A stretch of DNA of 64,000 bases from Forficula auricularia (Eukaryota > Arthropoda > Insecta > Dermaptera > Forficulidae): positions 5,133,603-5,197,602 of the forward strand of contig JALMQS010000828.1 of the NCBI GenBank assembly GCA_024734495.1, written 5' to 3'. The translations under genes were made by a program, and so were the position numbers. Below, piece by piece: positions 21,949-32,157 of this stretch (position 1 is its first letter; the number at the start of each line of letters is the position of its first letter). Under the pieces are notes generated by a model. The model made no database searches, was not told where the DNA came from, and saw only the letters and a list, made by a program, of their open reading frames with translations.

Positions 21949-22549
21949 CGAAGAGTGAACCGCGACCTAATATGTTGTACACCTACTTCCACTTGTACTT
22001 CCAAATATTTCCAAGTACTTCCAAATATTTCCAAGTACTTCCAAATATTTCCAAGCACTTCTAAATATTTCCAAGCACTTCCAAATATTCCCAAGTACTT
22101 TCAAATATTTCCAAGTACTTCCAAAATACTTCCAAAGAGGTGTACTCCTACTTCCAATCGCGGATCACCCCTCGGGTAAAACCTTCAGTGGTGGACCATT
22201 AAAGACAGCCTTTCTTTGTTTTCAGAAGAGTGAACCGCGACCTAATATGTTGTACACCTACTTCCACTTGTACTTCCAAATATTTCCAAGTACTTCCAAA
22301 TATTTCCGAGTACTTCCAAATATTTCCAAGTAATTCCAAATATTTCCAAGCACTTCCAAATATTTCCAAGTACTTCCAAATATTTCAAAGTACTTCCAAA
22401 TAGTTCCAAGTACTTTTAAATATTTCCAAGTACTTCCAAATATTTCCAAGTACTTCCAAATATTTCCAAGTACCTCCAAATATTTCCAAGTACTTCCAAA
22501 ATACTTCCAAAGAGGTGTACACCTACTTCCAATCACGCATCACCCCTCG
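21949..22549. mobile_element. Composite of two minisatellite elements sharing one TSD
   Basis: Two minus-oriented elements (21949-22174 and 22224-22549) are joined by a 50-bp spacer. The whole is flanked by a perfect 8-bp duplication, TTCTGCAC (21941-21948 and 22550-22557). The spacer GGTAAAACCTTCAGTGG ... TTTGTTTTCAG is the reverse complement of the left flank of copy 2 at 18345-18394, including its target GGTAAAAC. The unit therefore appears to have moved as one piece carrying flanking DNA. The left end of each unit is CGAAGAGTGAACC or similar, a diverged TIR. The repeat frames (WKYLE/STSKYFQ-type) are not genes. Confidence 0.8.
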
Positions 22550-22557
22550 TTCTGCAC

Positions 22558-22789
22558 CTAGGCCTTCCGCCGGGTTGTCCTGCCGGGCAGTGTCTCGAGA
22601 CGGCCAAAAGTTTTTTTTTTTTGAATATTTATTTAACGCATTGGCTAAGCACGATCAATATCTGACCAATCAGAATCGTTCTAATAATTTAACGATTTGC
22701 CATTGGCTATGCACTGGCCAATCAGATCGTTTGGATCATACAAACATATATACACACTCTTCCATTTTATATATATAGATTTTCTCTTC
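22558..22789 (-). mobile_element. Helitron-like fragment
   Basis: On the minus strand it begins ATCTATATATATAAAATGG and ends ...GGCGGAAGGCCTAG, with the GAGACG box (22592) near the 3' end. It has TC and CTAG ends, but the base after CTAG is G rather than T. An internal duplication of CATTGGCTAWGCAC is present. Confidence 0.45.
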
Positions 22790-22834
22790 GGGGGAGAGAC
22801 GGACTCGGTAGAGATTTTAATTGATAAGTGATGG

Positions 22835-22873
22835 AAACCCTGAAGGAGGGAAAATCCTCCGAAACGTTGGTTT
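22835..22873 (+). ncRNA. Degenerate hammerhead-like motif, family 3
   Basis: AAACC (stem I), CTGAAGG, stem II AGGA/TCCT, GAAA, CGTT, GGTTT. The last core A is G here, so activity is unlikely. Confidence 0.45.
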
Positions 22874-22984
22874 TTGAGTGATGAAAAAAAAATGAATATC
22901 CAATAAATCTATTTTATTCGAGATAATTTTTTTCACTATCCTTGGCCTGCCTGTCCATCACATATCAATGAAAATTTTATAATT

Positions 22985-23342
22985 TTAATGTTTTAAATCC
23001 ACCGTTAATTTTGGGTTTGATTTCAACCAAAATCTAATAAGCTCTTAATCTCAATGCCCCAAAACTACATATGAAGTTTCGTTATGATATTCAGATTGGT
23101 TTTTGAGCTAGAGCGTAAATAAAATTTGGTAACGTACTAACAGACATTTTGACAAAATAATTAATATCTCATAAAATATAATTTTTTCGATGTTTACTCA
23201 TTAGGACTTTTTTGGAGACCAAAACGCCGTGGTTTCGCTTGATTATTTTTATCAAAATAATTTGAGCTGTTTTTGAGATATTTCGAAAAAACCACTTTTT
23301 TCATGCACGATTACATTACTTGACCATTAGTAAAGCAATAAA
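22985..23342 (-). repeat. Dispersed repeat B, copy 1
   Basis: Minus-strand homologue of 57385-57800 and 63687-64000: CGTGCATGAAAAAAGTGG, AAATATCTCAAAAACRGCTC, CATCGAAAAAATTATATTTT. It starts with the hairpin CTTTACTAATGGTCAAG, comparable to the hairpin that opens repeat A. Confidence 0.75.
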
Positions 23343-25040
23343 CCTACATAATTGATTAACTTTAAATCCATTCTTCTAAGAGATTGTTTAATTTTTTATA
23401 GGTTATTCTTAATTTTAATCAGAAACAAGACTCATAAAGAGATTGTAGACCTAGGGTCTAAGTATGTTATGATTGATAATTTCATCGTACCTAATCAATA
23501 TATTTAGCCATAGGCTAAATTATGTAATTAATAATAATAATTTTCAGTGAAAATGAAAATAATTTCTTAATAGGTAATTTAATTCACTACTTATTAAATT
23601 GGCCAGCTTCCCCTGTACTGGTAATCCTTTAATCTAAACCCTTAGGCCCAATTAAATTGATTGGTGCAACCTATCAGGGCTTCGCACGTTTCAACGCATC
23701 ATTTCCATTATAAATGTCCTTGCTTTGGGGTAGAGTGCTAATAATTATAAACGAAAGTTATGAAAAAATAAGATCACGATTTTTGAGAAGATTCTTTTTA
23801 AAACTTTGACCTTGACAAAAAAAGATGGCCAATATTTTTCTAAACAAGAAACCAATATATATATATAATAAGGTCAAATATTTAAGAATTTTTAAGAAAA
23901 ATAATAAATAAAAGTAACAAATGTGTTCATAAATTAATTTTTTTTTTTATTTACCTTAGTAGAGGAGACTGGTAAAAAGCTGTCTTTGATTCTCGAAGTG
24001 ACATCTTGCCTGCAAAAAAGGAAAAATTCCGGTTAGATCAATAGAAAGATTCCAAAAACTTTTAAACTTAATAAACTCTATCTCAAACACTTAATAAATT
24101 GCATCTTTGTATCAAGTTTTGACTCTAGTTCAAACCATTTAGAAAAAAAAAATACTACAAAACTCACCATCCTTCAATTGTAGAATTTTATTACCCCAAA
24201 CAACCAATGATTAAAATTTTGTTGTTAGATTCTTGGTGAAACATATTTTAATAAAGTAAAGAAAATTTAAAAAATTCTAGGTAGGTTTCACCAATAATTC
24301 AACTTTTATGAATCCAATGATATATTTTTCAATAGATTTGACAGTCTAGTTAATTAGTTATTAATAAATGTGAAAATAAAAAGTTATTTGCAGCCAACAG
24401 AATATAACAAAAGCACTAGTGTATAATTCCAACTCAATTTCTTGAAATCGTTATTGTGTTAAATAAATGTTTTTATAATGAGAAAAAATTTATCTCTATT
24501 CTTTTTATTAATATTATCAAAACAAATTTTTATTGGAAATTGACATCATTATTAACAATTTTTTTTTATTAAAAAATTTAGTAGCCAGACGTTGTCACTC
24601 TGCAGAAAAACAAAAGATTTTTCAAAGATCAACCAGATAGATAAGTTGTCCCGAACTCCCTTAAGTCTCAAGAACGACGTAAAATGCCTAGGGCTGAGAT
24701 GGGGTCCGTAAAACAAATGTTGTTCAAGAGGGAGTCTTCGGACTACATAAGCTTAAGAACCCCTGAACTAAGGTATAGCTGTGCACACTCATTGACAATT
24801 GAATTTTCTTGTTAGTTTTGGCCCTAACGCCAACAAAACCGGACTAATTTTTCTAAACTCAGAGTAGGTATAGGTATCTTCAGGGCATTGATAATTATCA
24901 CTTGTGAAATTTACTTTTTAAAGTTTTTGGTATTGAAGAAAATTGAACCTTCCGAAGGAAATGCAATACAATAACACAAAATTTGCAAAGTCTTAAAAAA
25001 GTTTTACCTTTTTTCTTAAAATTAAATAATAGCATAGCAT
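23343..25040. other. Long anonymous AT-rich stretch
   Basis: Only a family D-like signature is visible (GGTGAAACATATTTTAAT ... GGTAGGTTTCACC, 24234-24292). No coding frame, RNA gene or SINE is recognised. Confidence 0.45.
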
Positions 25041-25044
25041 TTAA

Positions 25045-25730
25045 GGACGTTCCCTAATATAGCTCAGATGGAGTTCGCTCTTTCCCCTACTCTCGCATGC
25101 GCAGAAAGGCAAAAATATTTTCACTGCGTCGTTTCTTGGATCTGGCAACATTGCATTCTTACCGATGTTAAAAGACGAAGAATAAAAAAAAACACTTCAT
25201 GAAATGGCTCAATGCGAAATTCCAGATGAGAACAGTAATATACTTAGGTTGAGAGAATTAGCTAAAAATCTCAAATGCACCAGCTGCAGAAGTTTTTTAG
25301 ATATGGAAAAATTGAGTGATTTTAGTGCGACGTAGCCAAGTCGCCATCTTTAACTTGCCATGCCATGACAGAAAGAATGAAAACCATCAAAAGTACCTAA
25401 CTTTTAATACTTTCCATACAAAACGAATACCGCTTGATACAATTATTTTAACAGAAAAATATTTGTTATATCTTCAGTTAATGATTCTCAGTTTTTCAAA
25501 ATAATATCAAGAAAATTACAATTGTTATTTAAGGAAACAGTAGCTATAACATAAATCTGGATAGAGTTCTCGTGTTAAATATGCAAATTTCAAAGGTTAA
25601 TATTTACAAATTTTGTGCCAAGGCAGTGCAAGAACTATTAAAATTTTTTTGCGTATAAAGGACACCTATAAATATGTGTATTCAAAGTTTTAAAAGGATT
25701 GCTAGAAAATTGATTTATTAGGGAACGTCC
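25045..25730 (+). mobile_element. TTAA-flanked element with short leftover ORF
   Basis: Inverted ends GGACGTTCCCTAATA/TTATTAGGGAACGTCC are bordered by TTAA on both sides (25041-25044 and 25731-25734). A 5'-truncated copy is at 44768-45276. TTAA targets are used by piggyBac and Kolobok elements; the short TIR does not decide between them. It probably derives from a larger autonomous element by internal deletion. Confidence 0.7.
25204..25335 (+). pseudogene. N-terminal transposase-like fragment in the TTAA element
   Basis: A 43-codon frame starts MAQCEIPDENSNIL and continues with RLRELAKNLKCTSCRSFLDM, ending at TAG 25333-25335. The CxxC pair in a helical context resembles the start of DNA-transposon proteins with a zinc-binding N-terminus; this is only an impression and the family is not identified. 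It begins 160 bp inside the TIR, where a transposase would start. The truncated sister copy at 44.8 kb has SS for SC in CTSC, so coding constraint is gone there. Confidence 0.35.
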
Positions 25731-25734
25731 TTAA

Positions 25735-26630
25735 TCTAAATTTAATACAATATATGCGAAGAGAATTAGCCTTCATTATTTGTCTATGTTTTAGAAATAT
25801 ATATTTTTGGGGGATCTTAAAAAAATATGCTAGTTCTGATATAAAGTTGAAGGGTATAAGTAGATTTCCTTGTTTTTGCTTTCGTTTGATCCATTAAGGA
25901 AGGGTCAGATTAGAATTCTCCACACGTAGAATATAATTTCTCTCTAGAAAATTGAAATAATTCAGAGGGGTAGGACATTGTTTGTGGTGATATATTTTAG
26001 TAAGGTGGTTTTAGAATTGAATGGTGAGCATTTATAATGCCACTGGCCAGTGGTATAATTTATAGATGGTTACGTTAAAGAAAGATAGAGAGCCAGCCAC
26101 CTTGTGATTTGCATACATACATATGTAGGCACTGATCTAAATGCACAAAACTTCATTTGGAATTCTCTTAATTCCTTTAAACTATATAACATCGTTGTAT
26201 TTTGAAAAGGTTACAAAAATAAAAAAATAAAAATATTTTTGTTCTCAAATCTATATAATAGAAATGAATTTCTTTTTCTTTGTAAGCCCAGATCTCTCAA
26301 ATGCCTGGACTGATTTGGCTATTTTTATTTTAATGTTCGTAATAGTCCAATTCAGGTTAATACGTAAAAAAAATTGGTAAAGTTGCCCGTAAAATTGGAA
26401 AATTCAGGAAAAACTAAAAAAATCAGGTTAGCCAACATAGCTTGCCAGATATTAAAAGAACTAAACGAGCAAAAAAAACAAGTGTTGGCGGCCCTGTTTG
26501 TAAGATTTTTGCGTATCATTCATTCTCAATAGTTCTAACCATATTATCGTTGAAGAAGAATTTAATAATGCAACAAAGATTTAAAAAACTATCTATTTTT
26601 TTAAAGTACATTTAAAAACAAAAATTTTAA
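25735..26630. other. Anonymous DNA with a Helitron-like 5' phrase
   Basis: ATCTATATAATAGAAATGAATT at 26249 resembles the 5' start of the Helitron-like elements in this window, but no 3' end is found. Otherwise nothing is recognised. Confidence 0.4.
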
Positions 26631-26692
26631 AAATAAACTGCAACGGATCGTTGCTAAACTTTATCGAAATTCATTTGAAATATTAATATGTT
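26631..26692 (-). repeat. Dispersed repeat A, 3' end fragment
   Basis: The reverse complement of 41650-41709: TAGCAACGATCCGTTGCAGT plus the upstream ATTAATATTTCAAATGAATT. Only the last 60 bp are present. Confidence 0.75.
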
Positions 26693-26779
26693 TATTTCTT
26701 TAATATTGATCAGATATCACTTGTAATTTGCAGTTCATGTTGACTTTAATTCAAAAATAATGATCGATTCTCTTTTAAC

Positions 26780-27000
26780 AGTCGAGGAATAACCATTCTA
26801 CATTCGATTTTTGACGTTTCGTTTTTTATTGGTAGCCATTGCTGAAGACATGGAGGAATCGACTTAAAATCAAAAATAACGATCAATTCTAATCTAATAC
26901 TAGAGGAATAACCTTATTGCATTCCATTTTTGATGTTTTGACTATTAATGGCAACCTCTACTGAAAACGTGAAAGAATCGACTTAAAATCAAAAAGATTA
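26780..27000 (+). repeat. Tandem duplication of about 120 bp
   Basis: Two units share GAGGAATAACCWTWCTRCATTC, TTTTTGAYGTTT and GAATCGACTTAAAATCAAAA. The first contains GACGTTTCG and CTGAAGA but in the wrong order for a hammerhead. Confidence 0.7.
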
Positions 27001-27334
27001 AATTCTTTTATGGCAAACAACTCAAGCTTGAGAATAAGAGAATTTTTTATAAATAGATTGTATATAGGTACTTTTGTGTCTAGCAAAATGAATAATAATC
27101 GTAATTTTCAAGTCTTCTTATCTTTAATAATACCTACATATAATATAACTTTTTTATTTTCCCTTAATGATAACAAGTGGATTTTTAATACATTTTAAAT
27201 ATTTGTTTCATCTTATTTGTTATGAGTGTATATTGCAGTTAAATATAAACTTACATTATATCTATTTAAGACTTTATAATAAAACAATTATATTTATTCT
27301 CTGTAACTAATAAAACAAAAATAAAGCAGCAACG
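27001..27334. other. AT-rich DNA, nothing recognised
   Basis: A 62-codon frame (27010-27198) is compositionally ordinary and has no motif. Confidence 0.45.
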
Positions 27335-27400
27335 TGGGGGTCCTGGGGGCGAAGCCCCTATCTATAAAACGCCCGCCCGAAGGCGGGCTTTGAAGTTAGT
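27335..27400. repeat. Two adjacent GC-rich hairpins
   Basis: GGGGGCGAAGCCCCT and GCCCGCCCGAAGGCGGGC are separated by TATCTATAAAAC, in an otherwise roughly 80% AT setting. Similar GAAG-loop hairpins occur at 3' ends of Helitron-like elements; no CTAG end follows. Confidence 0.6.
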
Positions 27401-27769
27401 ATTAGAATAAATATAAAGTATTCAACGGTCTCATCACAAATACTATATAATTTAAATCATGAGTTTCCTCCATTTGATTCACTCGCGAATCGAATGCAGG
27501 TAATTTTGACAGATATTAAGTAATAATAATATTTGAATTTATATATTTTTGGGTAAGAAATAATGAATTTTTAAATAGTTTTTATCTCGATATATACCTA
27601 TATATTTTGGCTTTTGAGTTAACATAGAAAAATGTTTTCACCTGATGAAATTTTACTTATTTTTTATTATTAAAATTTTTCACCTTGAACCGACACCTAA
27701 CTACTTAAAAATAATTATTTTATATTATGTTGTAAAAAAAATAGTATCTACGATAACTTTTAATAGATA

Positions 27770-28285
27770 GGTGTTGGTTCTAGGTGAAACATTTTTATAT
27801 AATAATATCTACCTCGGAATAATAGATCTACTGGAATCGAATCATATAATATTAGATTTACTGGAATCGTACCAAATTAGAAGGGTAATCAAAACCCAAA
27901 AAATATGCAGAATCGTTGGAATATATAATAAAATATTAATTGTTTTTTTCCTCCTAACTAGAGAGCGATTTGGAGAAAATTTTCTCTCCACAAGAATATG
28001 TTTGTTATTCACCGAATCGAGCGTCTCTATTGGTTACGAATTTTTGTCAATACTAATCGCACCTTCAGATTTACTGGAATCGAATCTTATTAGAAGGGTA
28101 GTCGAAATCGAAAAAATATCCCGAATCGTTGGAATATATAATAAAATATTAGTTTTTTTCCTCCTAACTAGAGAGCAATTTAGAGAAAATTTTCTCCCCC
28201 ACAAGAATATGTTTGTTATTCACCGATTCGAGCGTCTCTAGGGGCTACTGATTTTCGTCAACACTAATCTCACCTTCAGGGATCT
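27770..28285 (+). repeat. Tandem duplication, about 223-bp unit x2
   Basis: Units start at GATTTACTGGAATCG (27855 and 28078) and share GAATCGTTGGAATATATAAT and CAAGAATATGTTTGTTATTC. A 156-codon frame (27771-28241) runs through both copies because the copies stay in phase; it has no known domain. The left edge carries the family D phrase GGTTCTAGGTGAAACATT. Confidence 0.75.
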
Positions 28286-29110
28286 GACAAGAGAAAAAAA
28301 TATACTAAAATAAGCTCTAATTGAGTTTTATTCTAATAAATAAATAAATAAATAATTTAGATAAAGTTAAAATATAACTTCTAACTAACCTAATTAAGAA
28401 CTTTACAAGTTATCTACGCTACCATGCTACACGTGGAAAAAGTTTTCATTCCGCTTCTTTCATTTTGTTTAATATTATCAAATACAAAATTCATTATTTT
28501 ATACTATCGTCTCACAAATTAAATTTTTATTAAATTGTGTGTCTACTCTAATGATTTCAAGTAGTATTTGTCTAAATTAAAAATATTAAAAAAAGCAAAA
28601 AAAATTTATCTCTTGCTAACGATAATACATTCAAGTTTATTACATAAATTTATTCGTTCAATCATTACTCAAGGGTGCTTGAATTTCTCTTTGATTAAAA
28701 AAATCTCATTTATATGAAACTATGTTTACGTTCTAAAAGTAAAAAAATAAACAAAATTAGCACTTTGCACGTGTACAAAAGGGATTTCTATAAGGAAAAT
28801 AAATTCTTATAGGTGTAACATTTTTTTTTTATTTTTATACCTTTTGATTAAAGCAATTATTGCATTGCACGGACAGAGATAAATATGTTCCAAGATAGAA
28901 TTTAACACTTTTTTTTATTAGTACAAACGTTTAAAAATATTTGTTTTTGTTTTATAATTCCTGCGCCTAAAGCGTGAAATATTTTTCATTCTTTTTTTTT
29001 TTATTCATAATTTGTTCATTTTTGAATGCAAGTCTGATGTATATTGTTTTTTATATATAGTAAATATACATACATACATACATATATATAATTTTTATCC
29101 TTGTTATATT
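28286..29110. other. AT-rich DNA with a short microsatellite
   Basis: (ACAT)n/(TA)n at 29065-29092. No gene or terminal repeat is seen. Confidence 0.45.
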
Positions 29111-29215
29111 ATTTTTTAAGGGCCTCTACATCTCCCCTTATAGCCCTCCGATCCTCCCATATATGATCCGGATGTGTGGCTGAGGGTGTGGCCACAGCAG
29201 AACGGTGTATAAATA
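29111..29215 (+). repeat. Shared block also present at 20940-21040
   Basis: TACATCTCCCCTTATAGCCC and GTGTGGCCACAGCAGAACGG are common to both, with small differences between them. A partial version (GGCCACATCAGAACA) is at about 57962. This is a dispersed repeat of unknown class. Confidence 0.7.
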
Positions 29216-29289
29216 AACCTTTGTTGTTCAGTGGGGGATGTGAGTGATAGGGACAAATTTAAAATAATAAATAACAATAACAATTCCAT

Positions 29290-29352
29290 TGAAAAGTTTT
29301 TGTTTTGCCGAGAGTAGCAGAGTTGTTGATTCACAAAGATAAACAAAGAGAT
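29290..29352 (+). repeat. Repeat N fragment
   Basis: TTTTGCCGAGAGTAGCAGAG, then TTGTTGATTCACAAAGA. Relatives are at 6205 (plus), 43935 and 46375 (minus), and a short start is inside the retrozyme-like insertion (31287). Confidence 0.55.
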
Positions 29353-29669
29353 TGTTCTCTGCTTGATGCAAATAAACATACACACATATATATCGAAATT
29401 ATATATCTGTATATGGGCAGATACATTACTTTTAGACGAAAATGTGCGGGGGGTGGAGGGGGTCACCAATTTTGATGGCGATATTTTCCTCGAAAGTCCA
29501 TTAGAAATGGAGATGATCCTGAAAATTTGAGGCTGATTTAATCAAATTTGGCTGCTGGAGAATTTTTTGAATTTTGAAAAAAAGTCGATTTTTCAGTCAT
29601 TTTTAAAAGTTTATATCTCAGCTTCTATAAGACTTAGAGACTTTTGAGGCGGCATTCTTCTCTGTAAAC

Positions 29670-29917
29670 CAAGGGCGGATCCAGGGGGGGCGGAGGGGGC
29701 GACCGCCCCCCTCCCCCATAGAGACCCGTGCCTGCCAAAACTTTTTTTTTTTAAATTTTAAAATAAAGTTCTATGTGTGTGTGTGGGGCGGCGTCTCTGA
29801 CCCCCCGCTTGGACAATTCGATCGCGACACACTTTCGAGATAAAAAGTAGATCTTATATACATCGGGCACCTTATATACATTCACCCCCCCATAAAAAAT
29901 TCCTGGATCCGCCCTTG
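29670..29917. mobile_element. hAT-type MITE, GGATCC family copy 1
   Basis: Inverted ends CAAGGGCGGATCCAGG/CCTGGATCCGCCCTTG are flanked by a perfect 8-bp duplication CTGTAAAC (29662-29669 and 29918-29925). The interior shares AATTCGATCGCGACACACTT and AAAAGTAGATCTTATATA with the copy at 53870-54134. Confidence 0.92.
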
Positions 29918-29925
29918 CTGTAAAC

Positions 29926-31011
29926 CCTCTACTTTTAAGAAAAAAAATTGATCATCGGTTTACACTCAAGTTTGGATTCACAGCGAGCTACTAACTAAAC
30001 CACTGTTTAAAGGAAATTTGCCTATTTTTAAAATGCTGTCATATCTACAGTTTTCGAAGTAGAGTTGATCAGCAGCTGAAAGTTTTTGTTCAGGGATACT
30101 CTGAAGAAATCTACGGACTTGTTACTTGATTGCTTCTATTTCGTTAAATTATGGCCATCACAAAATAATTAATAAAATTTAAATATTTTATAAAATGAAT
30201 TCACAGATGTTTGAGCTTAAATCAAAACAAATTTTATTTGATTATGACGTTTTTTCTCTTTTTTGAGACTTTTTGAGATGATGCTTCAATGATGGAATTG
30301 ATTATCAAAACAGAAGTTTCAATTGAAACCCCCTAGATTAGACATTTTATCACCAAAAGACTGGAAACCTAAGGATTTTCACAAGCATTCGCTTGCTTCC
30401 TAAATGATAATCATTTGAACAGTAAAATCGCCTTGGCAAATTGAAAGCAAAATTTTTAAATTCTAATTTCCCATCTACTTTGGAGATCCAAACAAAAGGA
30501 TAACATGATCAATATAATATCCATATAGGAATTTATTAATCAAGATTTTTCAATGTTTAACCAGTTGTCTTTGTTGATTTTTGATAAAATTATTTATTTT
30601 TTTAAATATCAAAAAATTGCCTCATCAAATATTTTAAGATAGTTCTTTCGCGACAATCCACCCAAAAGTTTTAGCCTCGTAACCACTCTATACATATAAA
30701 CGGTGCTAAAATTTTAGGTTATGTTTTTTAACGTGACTGTACTTCTTACACTACTATATCCTCTTAATAAATGGATCGTTTCCAAGCGACTGTTCTTATA
30801 TCCCCTCCACTAAAAATAATCGCCCAAAAATGTTTTTTTTTTATTTTACAGGAATTAATTTAAATCTAAGGTGGCCGTTCATAAAATTACACGAATTTCA
30901 AGATTTTTAGACCCTCCTCCCCTTGTGTCACATTCTGTCACATTTTTCATTGAGCTCCCTATATTGTGACGTCACACTATGACTTTTAAACCCTATAATT
31001 TAATAATTAGG
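29926..31011. other. Anonymous DNA with one family K end
   Basis: TTAAGATAGTTCTTTCGCGACAAT at 30634-30657 matches the reverse complement of the K-element right end at 52100-52120. No other structure is recognised. Confidence 0.45.
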
Positions 31012-31213
31012 GGTTCAGGTTGGCCGAGTGGATAACGTACATGCCTTCTAATCAAGCTAGTGCACGTTCAAGCCCGACTCGCTGCAATCCGACTTTAATC
31101 TGGTCCTTAAACAATTGAGACAAAATTCATTAATATTTAGTATCGTAAAATGGCTATTCGTTAAAGCCGAACAAGCCCCCCCCCCAAAAAAAAAATAATA
31201 ATAATAATAATAC
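31012..31213 (+). mobile_element. SINE H, tRNA-derived
   Basis: The head at 31019-31095 has a good A box (TGGCCGAGTGG) and B box (GTTCAAGCCC), with the pattern of a Leu/Ser-like tRNA. A body of about 90 bp and a tail of A and ATA repeats (31186-31213) follow. Its own Pol III promoter is apparent. TSDs are not clear. Confidence 0.65.
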
Positions 31214-31273
31214 AAATTGTAGAAAGAGAAAGAAAATCATAAGTTGGTGGCATCTATTAAATCCGATGGTATG

Positions 31274-31438
31274 TTAAATTGAAAGTTTTTGCCGAGAGTA
31301 GCAGAATTTTTATATATTTTTTATATATTGAAGGAGACAAAAAAAGATTCATAAATTAATTCATGTGAATACATTGTAATAGACTGATGAAGAGGGCAAA
31401 GCCCTCGAAACTATAGTCTCATTATAAATAAATAAAAT
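31274..31438 (+). mobile_element. Retrozyme-like 165-bp insertion
   Basis: It is flanked by a perfect 12-bp duplication, TCCGATGGTATG (31262-31273 and 31439-31450). The opposite foldback arm shows the near-identical uninterrupted site. It contains one complete hammerhead-like motif and no coding sequence. Monomer size, single type I ribozyme and a TSD of about 12 bp agree with animal retrozymes, which are thought to be mobilised by Penelope-like elements (established for other animals; inference here). Confidence 0.7.
31374..31427 (+). ncRNA. Hammerhead-like ribozyme motif, family 4
   Basis: Stem I TTGTAAT..GA pairs with TC.ATTATAA. Then CTGATGA (31384-31390), A, stem II GAGGGC/GCCCTC (6 bp, AAA loop), GAAA (31407-31410), palindromic stem III CTATAG, and TC giving a GTC cleavage triplet. 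This is the best-preserved motif in the window; only the extra A before stem II is non-canonical. Confidence 0.72.
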
Positions 31439-32157
31439 TCCGATGGTATGGAATATTTTTAATTATATGTCAGAGGGGTTGTTTTTCAGCCCCTCGGGAA
31501 TCGAACCCGAGTGCCAGTAACAGCAATCTGAGCCATCTGGCTCACCTAAGGGATGCCTCTCTGACATATGTACTCGAGTTACTGATGTTACTGGCACTCG
31601 GGTTCGATTCCCGAGGGGTGAAAAACAACCCCTCTGACCATATAATTAAAAATATTCCATTCCATCGGATTTAATAGATGACACCAACTTATGATTTTCT
31701 TGTAAATTTGAATCTATTACCATCGGCAAATTAATCTTTCATAAAAAATTGTAGAAATTTTAACCCATTATTTTAAACAAATTAGTCTTAGAAGGAGACA
31801 ATAAAAGAGTGTGTCTTCTGCTGGAATTATAAATTCTATTTATAACGACCCATGTGGCAAGACTGAGACTAAGCGGACATTAGTGTATCGGTCCGATATC
31901 CGACTGTTAGCAATTATGAGACACATGGGTTTTACGATCAGTCGAAGTCTGGCATTAATATCAGATTGGTGTCAGAATGGTCAACTATCTGAGTCTCGGT
32001 ATTCCGACCGACATTCAATCGGATGGAGACTGGCATTAATATCAGATTAGTGTCAGAATGGTCAACTATCCGAGTCCCTTTTTGAAATGTATGTGGTGAG
32101 GGGAAAGTAAGGGTAAGAGGAGAAATTGTACTAAGAATTAATATTTTATTATATTAG

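Larger units (their letters stand above)
31229..31700. mobile_element. Family J foldback with tRNA-like arms
   Basis: The outer arms (AAAATCATAAGTTGGTGGCA and complement near 31698) continue through TCAGAGGGGTTGTTTTTCAG into tRNA-like sequences in both orientations. The minus arm (31556-31477) has TGGCTCAGATTG and GGTTCGATTCC, matching A and B boxes; the plus arm (31578-31640) keeps only the B box. The left arm is split by the retrozyme-like insertion 31274-31438. Confidence 0.7.

Noticed and set aside
25316..25504. 62-codon frame conserved between 25316-25504 and 44867-45055
   Set aside because: Conservation is explained by both being copies of the same TTAA element; differences are spread over codon positions and no start context or domain is seen.
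26800..26860. GACGTTTCG and CTGAAGA close together, suggesting another hammerhead
   Set aside because: The two elements are on opposite strands relative to each other, so the core order of a hammerhead cannot form.
27771..28241. 156-codon frame, the second longest in the window
   Set aside because: It runs through a tandem duplication whose copies remain in phase; no recognised domain and repeat-like composition.
29111..29215. Short conserved block as a host exon or ncRNA (with 20940-21040)
   Set aside because: Two or three copies in one window next to transposon ends make a dispersed repeat more likely; no coding frame.
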